Assembly: GCA_023394965.1 (NCBI GenBank)
Contig: JAEWZX010000042.1
Location: forward strand, 62,001-126,000
From: Pseudomonadota bacterium
Lineage (GTDB): Bacteria > Pseudomonadota > Alphaproteobacteria > Sphingomonadales > Sphingomonadaceae
Direction of reading: 5' to 3'
DNA length: 64,000 nucleotides
A model generated the notes under the pieces. The model saw only the letters and a list, made by a program, of their open reading frames with translations. It did no database searches and was not told where the DNA came from. Below are positions 7,809-14,784 of the stretch, in pieces. Both the position numbers and the translations under genes were made by a program. Each line of letters begins with the position of its first letter. Positions within the stretch are counted from its first letter, which is position 1.

Positions 7809-9400
7809 GATTCCACTGCCGGTTCAGGATGGTACCCGGTTTGCGGAACCCAGGCGGGTCCGCGAGCCAGCAAGGCGAGGACATGAATACCGAGAAGAAG
7901 GTGACCGGCTGTCATCAGCGCCCCGCCGACCGAGCGCCATTCGAGATAGACAATCGTGACGCGAACGCTGTCGGCGAAGGGACGGGTGGCATCGAGCATG
8001 GCGAAGCCCTGCAGTAATCCGCCCGCCGTGAGCGAAACAAAGTAGATCGTGAAGCCGACCACGACGAGCCAGAAATGCCAGGCGATGGCGCGCGGCCATG
8101 GCCAGGCGCGCCCGGTGGTGCGCGGCAACATGTAGTAGATAGCGCCGAACATGATCAGCGACACGAAACCATAGGCTCCCAAGTGCGCATGGCCCACGGT
8201 ATAATGCGTAAAGTGCGTAACCGAGTTCACGCTGCGCAAGGCTTCGATCGAGCCCTGAAACGAGGCGAGCGTATACATCAGCGCGCCGAAAGCGATGAAC
8301 CGCAGGGGCAGCGATTCCTTTACCGCCCATAAATTGCGGGCGACCAGGACGTGCTGGTTGATGGCCACGGCAATCACCGGGATGAACATCATGACCGAAT
8401 GGACGATCGACAGCGTGACGACCCAGGTCGGAACAGGTCCGCCGATAAGATGATGCATGCCCACCTGGCTGTAGAACAGAGCGAGCCCCCAAAACCCCAG
8501 CAGGGACAGGCTATAGGAATAGATCGGTTTGCCGATGATCTTGGGGATGAAGTAATAGGCAGCCCCGACCCCCAGAGGCGTCAGCCACAGGCCCAGGACA
8601 TTATGGGCAAACCACCAGTTTACGGTTGCCTCCTGCGCGCCGGAATGGATGTAGGGTATATTGGCGATGGCGAACAGGATCGGAAACCAGCAGAGCGCGG
8701 CGAGGTAATACCAGCCCGTGACATAGATATGATCGACGTCGCGCCGGGCCGCCGTCGCCAGGAGCGGGACGACGAAGAAGGCCCCCGCTACGGCGAGCAG
8801 GATGTCGATCTGCCAGGGTATCTCCAGCCACTCCTCACCGTCGGTCCAGCCATTGGCGATCGCAACAGCGCCTGAAGCCACACCGATATTCCAGAGTATC
8901 GCGCCGACAACGGGAAGACGCGCGAAGCGCAGCGGAGTGTGGAAAATCCTTGGTGCCACCCACATCGCAACCGCGATGCCGGTCATCGAAAGCCAGCCGT
9001 AAGCGACGAGATTGAGGTGCACGGTGCGTGCCCGACCGAAGGTGAAGAACGCCTGCTCCGTCAAAAGGTCCGGCAGATGAAGCTTGAGAGAGGCCAGCAG
9101 CCCGAAGGCCGATCCGATCACCAGCCAGAAGACCCCGCTCCCGACGAGCAGCAGGACGGCGGGGCGGGAAACAACGTCGAGACCGGCCCTGCGCACATCG
9201 TACTGGTTACGGTCGATTTCGGGGGCATGCTTCGGCGTGTCGACGTCAGGCGTCCCGGCCTCGCCTTCAGCGAAGATCGTGTACGCGTCTTCCTGCTCGA
9301 CCTTCAGCTGATGATTGCTGATCGCCCAGATAAGTCCCGCGAGCGCAAGCAGTGACACGGCAAAGCTGAGCGCCAATAGAAGCCCGACCGTCAGCGGCAT
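7805..9400 (-). CDS. ccoN: cbb3-type cytochrome c oxidase subunit I (CcoN) with CcoS-like N-terminal extension
   Basis: 531-aa haem-copper oxidase catalytic subunit, inner membrane, reducing O2. Conserved CcoN segments include TVHLNLVAYGWLSM (haem ligand His), WWFAHNVLGLW, GMHHLIGGPVPTW and HFTHYTVGHAHLGAYGF. The first 60 residues, before the usual CcoN start, contain one extra membrane helix followed by GLIWAISNHQL and AYTIFAEGE, which resembles the small assembly protein CcoS (WA-x4-Q, acidic tail). GAGG lies 5 nt before the ATG. It is the first large gene of the operon. A PmrA-like box lies about 270 bp upstream; no FNR box was found there. Confidence 0.93.
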   Translation of the reverse strand: MPLTVGLLLALSFAVSLLALAGLIWAISNHQLKVEQEDAYTIFAEGEAGTPDVDTPKHAPEIDRNQYDVRRAGLDVVSRPAVLLLVGSGVFWLVIGSAFGLLASLKLHLPDLLTEQAFFTFGRARTVHLNLVAYGWLSMTGIAVAMWVAPRIFHTPLRFARLPVVGAILWNIGVASGAVAIANGWTDGEEWLEIPWQIDILLAVAGAFFVVPLLATAARRDVDHIYVTGWYYLAALCWFPILFAIANIPYIHSGAQEATVNWWFAHNVLGLWLTPLGVGAAYYFIPKIIGKPIYSYSLSLLGFWGLALFYSQVGMHHLIGGPVPTWVVTLSIVHSVMMFIPVIAVAINQHVLVARNLWAVKESLPLRFIAFGALMYTLASFQGSIEALRSVNSVTHFTHYTVGHAHLGAYGFVSLIMFGAIYYMLPRTTGRAWPWPRAIAWHFWLVVVGFTIYFVSLTAGGLLQGFAMLDATRPFADSVRVTIVYLEWRSVGGALMTAGHLLLGIHVLALLARGPAWVPQTGYHPEPAVES

Positions 9401-9483
9401 GCGAGCCTCGCTGCCAGAAACATCGGATTGTTTGGCCCAGAAGAACTCGAGGTCGGGCGAGCGCTAGTTGGATGCGGCACTGC

Positions 9484-9600
9484 TCAATCCATGACCTGGG
9501 AGAAGGAGGGCGCCCCCTGGCTGTTCGCGCCTGCCGGTCGCACCCACCGAGCCAGCCTGGTTCTCGATGACTCCCGCCATCCAGTGCCAATCTCGATCAT
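9484..9600 (-). CDS. Possible small ORF (38 aa) at the head of the cco operon
   Basis: Unrecognised ORF beginning MIEIGTGWRESSRTRL, preceded by a good Shine-Dalgarno (GAGAGAGG, 5 nt spacing). It starts 72 bp after the PmrA-like box, within the 44-75 bp range seen for other boxed genes, and ends 84 bp before ccoN. It could be a leader peptide or a small oxidase-associated protein. There is no homology that I recognise, so it may be non-coding leader. Confidence 0.25.
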   Translation of the reverse strand: MIEIGTGWRESSRTRLARWVRPAGANSQGAPSFSQVMD

Positions 9601-9671
9601 TCTCGCCTCTCTCCCGAACGCGCAGTCCGGAGTGTGCTCCTCCGGTGAACTGGCGCGAATGTTCCGCCAAC

Positions 9672-9688
9672 CTTAAGGCAGTCTTAAG
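9672..9688 (-). promoter_or_regulatory. PmrA-like direct repeat (site b)
   Basis: Read on the minus strand: CTTAAG-ACTGC-CTTAAG, two perfect half-sites 11 bp apart, oriented toward the ccoN operon. It is followed on that strand by a small hairpin (CCGGAG...CTCCGG). This is the best copy of the five sites and probably the operon promoter. Confidence 0.65.
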
Positions 9689-9803
9689 AGAAGGGCACGC
9701 GCCTCCGCCGCTATGCTACCGCTGCTAATCTCCCTCGTAACAAACGTACCATTCACACAATACAACCGGAGATGTCGGTGGCGGGCGCACACTTTTCTAG
9801 CGA

Positions 9804-9820
9804 CCTAAGCTTGCCTTAAG
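9804..9820 (+). promoter_or_regulatory. PmrA-like direct repeat (site c)
   Basis: CCTAAG-CTTGC-CTTAAG, oriented rightward. The next feature downstream is a strong intrinsic terminator ending near 10014, so this promoter would make a short transcript before any read-through into the AcfC-like gene. Confidence 0.6.
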
Positions 9821-9839
9821 ATTGGCGGGCGAGTCTGCT

Positions 9840-10014
9840 TGAATTGTGTGGTTCCGGCCTCGATCGCCATCAAGGCGGGTCGCCGATCGTATCTCGAAAG
9901 GTCGACTATTTCTAGAACTCGCAATCTCGATCGCTCCACCCATCCTCTCCCCCCGAACGGGGCGTTCGGTCGGGCTCCCTGCCAAGACAGTCTCTTGGCA
10001 GGGAGCTCTTTTTT
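9840..10014 (+). ncRNA. Candidate terminated small RNA (approximate 5' end)
   Basis: About 170 nt between site c and a strong terminator, with no ORF preceded by a ribosome-binding site. It contains a C-rich stretch (CATCCTCTCCCCCC) complementary to Shine-Dalgarno sequences, then a hairpin CCGAAC...GTTCGG (9953-9969), then the terminator. Alternatively it is an attenuated leader of the AcfC-like gene at 10114. The transcription start is inferred only. Confidence 0.4.
9974..10014 (+). terminator. Strong rho-independent terminator
   Basis: A 14-bp perfect stem, GCTCCCTGCCAAGA (9974-9987) with TCTTGGCAGGGAGC (9993-10006), and a 5-nt loop, followed by TCTTTTTT. It lies upstream of a gene rather than after one. 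Confidence 0.88.
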
Positions 10015-10113
10015 GTTCGGGAACTGGGGGGAATTCTACCGTTAGAGGATCAAGCCGCGCGGGCGTCCACCTGCGCATTCCGATCGACGATGCAAGCACG
10101 GGGTACAGGATCG

Positions 10114-10920
10114 ATGAGCGAGAAGAATATCGAGATATTGACCCGGCGTACCCTCCTCGCACTTTGCGGTGCGGTTGGCATGATCACCTTCACGGGTGCA
10201 TGTACGACGCTAGCTGCCGAGCCGACCGCGGATTCGATACATGTTTATGGCCCCGGTGGACCTGCCCCGGCCATGAAAGCCGCGGCGGAACTCTTCGAGC
10301 AGCGCACCGGTACCCGCGTCACGATCATGTCCGGCCCCCTGCCGAAATGGAAGGATGCGGCGCGGCTCAATGCAGACCTCATTTTCTCGGGCAGCGAGAA
10401 CATGATGACCGAGTTGTCGACCGTGTTCGAAGGACAGATCGACACATCGACGGTCGAGCCGCTCTACATCAGGCCTTCGACTATCCTGGTCAGGCCGGGC
10501 AATCCCAAGGCCATCACCGGCATTCGCGGTCTTGCCTCGGGCGGCAGGCGCGTGATGGTTGTTGCCGGAGCTGGCCAGATCGGAATGTGGGAAGATGTCG
10601 CGGCGCGTAGCGGCGAGCGCGAATTGCTCGCCGGTTTCCGTGCCAATATCGTGGCTTTCGCCGACAACAGCGGTGCGGCGCTCGAGCGCTGGAAGAGCGA
10701 TCCGACCATCGATGCTTGGCTAATCTGGAATCATTGGCAAATCGCCAATCCGGAGATCGCGGACCAGGTCCCGGTTGAATCCGATCTGACCATCTGGCGG
10801 CCGATGGATATTGCATTTACCTATAAGGGCAAGGGAGATGCGGATACGCGCGCGTTCGCCCGATTCCTGACATCAAGCGAAGCGAGGGCGATCTTTGAAT
10901 CGCAAGGCTGGAAGCGATAG
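10114..10920 (+). CDS. AcfC-like periplasmic substrate-binding protein
   Basis: 268-aa periplasmic-binding-fold protein. After an export signal (RRTLLALCGAVGMITF then a possible lipobox TGAC) it carries the AcfC-type sequence VYGPGGPAPAMKAAAELF, DADLIFSGSENMM-like (here ADLIFSGSENMM) and AWLIWNHW. AcfC proteins resemble molybdate/sulfate-type binding proteins; their ligand is not established. The start at 10114 (MSEKN) has AGGA just upstream and is preferred over 10090, which lacks one. There is no ABC permease or ATPase nearby, so it may sense or chaperone rather than transport. Site c and the terminator lie upstream. Confidence 0.8.
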   Translation: MSEKNIEILTRRTLLALCGAVGMITFTGACTTLAAEPTADSIHVYGPGGPAPAMKAAAELFEQRTGTRVTIMSGPLPKWKDAARLNADLIFSGSENMMTELSTVFEGQIDTSTVEPLYIRPSTILVRPGNPKAITGIRGLASGGRRVMVVAGAGQIGMWEDVAARSGERELLAGFRANIVAFADNSGAALERWKSDPTIDAWLIWNHWQIANPEIADQVPVESDLTIWRPMDIAFTYKGKGDADTRAFARFLTSSEARAIFESQGWKR

Positions 10921-11008
10921 GCCGCTCTCCGGTAGGATTCGCGGATACCGGGCACATGAAAGGGGATGGCTTCGTGGTTCCATGACAACCGTCCAGCCGC
11001 AGGGGTGG

Positions 11009-11031
11009 CCCCTCAGCGTGTGGCTGAGGGG
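11009..11031 (-). terminator. Hairpin terminator between convergent genes
   Basis: CCCCTCAGC-GTGTG-GCTGAGGGG, a perfect 9-bp stem overlapping the stop codon of the minus-strand DUF2493 gene. It probably serves both convergent genes, but has no clear T-run. Confidence 0.5.
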
Positions 11032-11942
11032 AGAATGCGCCGATCGACGATGGTTACGCGCCGAAGTTTTGCCTCGATGACCAGTCGCTCGAGTACGCCA
11101 TTCCCCGCAAAGGCGACGACATAGCGGGGCTTCAGGTCGAGCATCTGCTCGTTGCGCTTGAACCCTGCACGTGCGCCAAGCCGCCTGTCGAGCGAGAAAA
11201 CGAGCTGCTGCACATTATGGCGTTCGGCCCAGCTCGCTGCGAGCCGGTCGGCACCCTTGCTGTCACCGCCATGGACCAGAAACATGTCGGGAACCCGGTC
11301 ACGGACCTTGTCGAGGGTCGCCCAAACCGCATTTGCGAACATCTTGGCTCCATCGGTGCTTGGGAAGGACGAACGGCCCCCTGCAAAGACGACCGGTGTC
11401 CCTTCGGGTGAGTGGGCATTGCGACGTCGCTCGGCGCGTGCCCGCAGGAAGTCCCGGGCGTCGATGACGGCCGATGTGAAGGTCCCGGAATGGCGCGAAC
11501 GGGAACCGGACATGGGCCGCCAGGACGAGCCCATTTCTTCTCGGTACAAGGTGGCCGCCATTTCTCGCATCTGTTCAAACGCAACCATGCTGGCCTCGGC
11601 CGCCTGCGCGCGTCCGATCTGTTCCTCAAGGTTGCTCGAATGCACTTCGGAGCCGTCGGCGCACGCAAGCAAGGCTCGTATTTCGTTGCTCGCGCGGTCG
11701 AGCTGGGATGATTTGCGCGTAGCTGCGCGGTGAAAGAGATTGACGAACCCCCAGGCGATGTCCTCGGCATCGGCCTCGAGCGCCGTACCGGCGAACATCG
11801 AAAAGAGATCCGACCAGACGCCTGTGAGCGTTTGATCGATGGCATCGTCGCACGGAAAGTCGGTCTGATCGAAAGGTGCCGGTTTGATACTGAAACCTGA
11901 CAGATCGAGCCCTGCCAGTTGTTCGATGAAGCTGTTATACAT
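11013..11942 (-). CDS. DUF2493 domain-containing protein
   Basis: 309-aa cytosolic protein. The C-terminal half is DUF2493 (Rossmann/SMF-like, nucleotide-binding): VVFAGGRSSF, FLVHGGDSKGADRLAASWA and ARAGFKRNEQML, and a final strand VVAFAGNG. The N-terminal half is helical and unrecognised. This family is common on plasmids and integrative elements of sphingomonads, next to ArdC, ParB and strawberry-notch genes like those at 29-40 kb; its biochemical role is unknown. The start has AGGAGA 7 nt upstream. A GC-rich structured non-coding stretch precedes it. Confidence 0.85.
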   Translation of the reverse strand: MYNSFIEQLAGLDLSGFSIKPAPFDQTDFPCDDAIDQTLTGVWSDLFSMFAGTALEADAEDIAWGFVNLFHRAATRKSSQLDRASNEIRALLACADGSEVHSSNLEEQIGRAQAAEASMVAFEQMREMAATLYREEMGSSWRPMSGSRSRHSGTFTSAVIDARDFLRARAERRRNAHSPEGTPVVFAGGRSSFPSTDGAKMFANAVWATLDKVRDRVPDMFLVHGGDSKGADRLAASWAERHNVQQLVFSLDRRLGARAGFKRNEQMLDLKPRYVVAFAGNGVLERLVIEAKLRRVTIVDRRILPSATR

Positions 11943-12021
11943 GATCTGGTCTCCTGATTTTTAGCGGCGGAGCGAAGACTCGATTTGCTCACCTCGTCAC
12001 CGGTCCGCCGGAGCCCGATCA

Positions 12022-12133
12022 GGGCCGGGACAAGGGGGCGGGCGCACCGCGAGAGCGGGAAACCTGCGGCCCTAGGCTGGCGCGGGCCACACGGGCCGAC
12101 GGGCCGCAGGTTGCGCCAGCCCCCGCCCGGCCC
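12022..12133. other. GC-rich interleaved inverted repeats (pseudoknot-like or origin-like)
   Basis: Within the 450-bp gap upstream of the DUF2493 gene. Arm A AACCTGCGGCCC (12061-12072) pairs with A' (12101-12112). Arm B GGCTGGCGC (12075-12083) pairs with B' (12113-12121). The order A-B-A'-B' is that of an H-type pseudoknot. An outer GGGCCGGG (12022-12029) pairs with CCCGGCCC (12126-12133). No coding sequence is convincing here. It could be a structured RNA leader, an oriT or replication site. Confidence 0.5.
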
Positions 12134-12331
12134 AGGGCCTCTCCGAGCGGTCCAGGGACGGGAAACATCGACCTGTCGCGCCGATGAAGAGCCTGGAGCG
12201 GTTCGAGGAAAGCAACTGGATGGCGGCTCGCCGATGTCGTCTTCCGGACGCAAGTGCCCGCCGCTTTCCTGTCTTGCATGGTCATCGGGTCCCACCGTGT
12301 TTCCCGTGCGCGCTAATCGGCGAAAAGCCGA

Positions 12332-12348
12332 CCTAAGTTTGCCTTAAG
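12332..12348 (+). promoter_or_regulatory. PmrA-like direct repeat (site d)
   Basis: CCTAAG-TTTGC-CTTAAG, 44 bp upstream of the GTG start of the SoxB-like gene. Confidence 0.6.
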
Positions 12349-12392
12349 CTTGCCCTGCAATTCGCTCTCAAAATCGTGAGGGGAGAGATTGC

Positions 12393-14051
12393 GTGGTACT
12401 GAACTTCAAGCGTTCCACCGTATTCATGTCCGCCGCCGCCTTGGCTCTAGGCGGCGTGGCCAACGCCGCTTCCGCATCGGATGCGGAACCGATTGGCGCC
12501 CAATCAGAGGATACTGTGGAGGATACGATCCTCTAGCTTGCCGACCTGCATGGACAGATGGACCCCCACCAGGATCTGTTTCTCGAAGACGGCGAAATCG
12601 TCTTCCGCGAGCGTGGCGGTCTTGCCCATATCAAGACGCTGGTCGAACAGGAACGCGCGGCCAACCCGGGACGAACGCTTCTGATCGACGCGGGCGATCT
12701 TTACCAGGGCGACGGCTATTCGGCCATGTCCAAAGGCGAGGCCCTGATCGGCCCGCTGCGCCATCTCAAATATGACGTGATCGTGCCGGGCAACTGGGCG
12801 GTGGTCTATGGCAAGGACCAGATGATCAGGCTCGAGAACAACCTCGGGACGACACCGATCGTCGAGAACATCTATCATGCCGACACCTTCGAGCCGATCT
12901 ACGAGCAGACCATGATCCGCGAGATCGAGGGTGTGAGGCTCGGTTTCCTGGGTCTCGATGATCCTGATGTCCCGCGGCGGCAGAACCCTGCGATGAGCGA
13001 TGGCTTGGTGTTCAGCGAGGTCGACGGTCGCCTCAAGAACAAGATCGATGAGTTCGTGGCAGCCAACGATATCGATGTGATGTTTCTCATCACTCATCTT
13101 GGGGTCTTCAAGCAGATTGCCATTGCCGACAGTCCGGTCAGCGAGCACGTCGATTACGTGCTCGGCAGCGACACGCACGAACGCATCAGGCAGCCTTTGC
13201 AACGGCGCCATGCGAAAGTGACCGAACCGGGTGCCTTTGGCACTTTCGTCGGCAAGCTCACGCTGACGATCAGTGATGGCGAGGTTGTCGGCGACAGCTA
13301 TGAACTGCTCGACGTCGACCCGGATAAGTATCCAGCCGATCCCCAAATGGCCGCTCTCATAGAGCAGGCAAAGGCTCCGCACCGCGAGGAACTAGAGCGG
13401 GTGATGGGGTACACCTCGACCCCCATCTATCGTTATCTCACCGTCGAGACGCCGATGGACAACATGATAACCGACGCGTTTCGCTGGAAAACAGGCACGC
13501 AGATCGCGCTTTCCAATGGCTTCCGTTACGGCAATCCCGTCGTACCGCAAAACGGTCGACCGGCGCCGATCACCATGGCGAACCTGTGGAACTGGATGCC
13601 GCTCAATACCAAGCTCAAGACAGGAAAGGTCAAGGGTGAGGTGTTGCACCAGTGGCTGGAAAACGAGGTCAACAACGCCTTCTCGCCCAAGCCGGCCGAG
13701 CGCTTCGGAGGCTATCTGGTCCGCTTTTCCGGTATCAGAATGCGCTTCGAGCCATCGCTCCCGAAGGGGCAGCGCATTACCGAGCTGCTGGTCGATGGAC
13801 AGCCCTACCGGGCCGACGCAACCTACACCGTGACTTCCGTCATCCGTACAGGCGCGCCCGAAAGCAATTTCAACCGGCTACCCAATGTTACGGACGTCGA
13901 GGAACAGCCCTTCACCGTGCACGAAGCCATCGCCGGCTATTTGGACGAACAGGGCACCATTTCACCGAAACTCGACGGCAGGGCCGTTTCGCAGGAGTTG
14001 GGCGCGTATAGTTTCTCCACGATCCCCGGGACTGACTACGAATTTCGGTGA
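12393..14051 (+). pseudogene. SoxB-like/5'-nucleotidase-family exported hydrolase with in-frame TAG
   Basis: The frame opens at GTG 12393 (GGAGAG upstream) with a signal peptide (RSTVFMSAAALALGGVANA) and runs 552 codons, but codon 48 (12534-12536) is TAG. It splits DTIL-TAG-LADLHGQMDPH, the first metal-binding strand, probably once Tyr. The rest is intact: LLIDAGDLYQGDGY, PGNWAVVYG (SoxB has a similar aromatic replacement of the usual GNHE), EPGAFGTFVGKL, ALSNGFRYGNPVVP and a SoxB-like C-terminal domain. SoxB hydrolyses sulfate from protein-bound thiosulfate; that role is inferred. A shortened product could start at 12558 but would lack the signal peptide and first motif. Site d precedes it, and a DsrE-like gene follows by 42 bp. 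Confidence 0.8.
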
Positions 14052-14093
14052 GGCCACCGACAGGTCTAAAAATTCACAAAGAAAGAAAACGAT

Positions 14094-14645
14094 ATGATGA
14101 AATCATTTGCGCTTTGCATGGCAGGACTCTCGCTTGTGGTGGCTAATCCCGCTTCGGCGCAGTCTCTCGAGTGGACTACGCCAACCATCCCAGGATATGG
14201 CAAGATCAAGAACTTCCCAAACGTTGCTGAACGGCCCATTCCTGGCATGGAATACAAGCTTGTCTGGGCGATCAATTCCGACGCCCAGCGAGAGGGCGTC
14301 AACCGGACATTATGGTCTGTGGCCCGTGTTGTGAACCTGCTATCCGCGGGCGGCGTTCCCCGGGACGATATCGATATCGTAATCGTGCTCTACGGTCCGG
14401 CAATCGATGCCGGACTGACCAATGACGCTTATGCGGCTGGTCACGACGGAGCGGCGAATCCGAATCTGGAACTCATGGGCGCGCTGCATGAATTCGGCGT
14501 CAAGTTCTACGCATGCGGCCAAACAATGGCTGGCAACGACATCGCCGAGAGCGACCTCAACGAATTCACGGAAATGAGCCTTTCAGCGCAGATCGTGCTC
14601 ACCAACTACGCGCTTCAGGGCTACGTGACTATGCCGGAGGGATAA
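14094..14645 (+). CDS. Exported DsrE/DsrF-like protein
   Basis: 183-aa protein with a signal peptide (MMKSFALCMAGLSLVVANPASAQ), so probably periplasmic. It has a DsrE/F-like fold: KLVWAINSDAQ, IDIVIVLYGPAI and VKFYACGQTM, with a candidate sulfur-binding Cys in the last motif. DsrE-family proteins carry persulfide sulfur. It lies 42 bp after the SoxB-like gene and is likely co-transcribed, suggesting a periplasmic sulfur-carrier role. Its purines-only Shine-Dalgarno (AAGAAAGAAAA) is weak. Confidence 0.85.
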   Translation: MMKSFALCMAGLSLVVANPASAQSLEWTTPTIPGYGKIKNFPNVAERPIPGMEYKLVWAINSDAQREGVNRTLWSVARVVNLLSAGGVPRDDIDIVIVLYGPAIDAGLTNDAYAAGHDGAANPNLELMGALHEFGVKFYACGQTMAGNDIAESDLNEFTEMSLSAQIVLTNYALQGYVTMPEG

Positions 14646-14649
14646 AGAG

Positions 14650-14679
14650 AATGGTGGCCGGATTAGTCCGGCCACCATT
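14650..14679 (+). terminator. Hairpin terminator after the DsrE-like gene
   Basis: AATGGTGGCCGGA-TTAG-TCCGGCCACCATT, a perfect 13-bp stem 5 bp after the stop codon. It lacks a clear T-run. Confidence 0.6.
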
Positions 14680-14784
14680 CCTGCACGGCTAATCTGAGAC
14701 ACGATTCGCGCAGCGTGGTCGGCATCCGTTTGCCATCCACTGACTCAATCTCAATCTTTCCATATCCGGAGGATACCCTCGCTT

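Noticed and set aside
9401..9800. FNR box for the cco operon
   Set aside because: No TTGAT-N4-ATCAA-like sequence was found upstream of ccoN.
11132..12295. 387-codon minus-strand frame over the DUF2493 gene and the structured gap
   Set aside because: Out-of-frame shadow of DUF2493 with low-complexity Arg/Pro/Ser content from GC-rich DNA.
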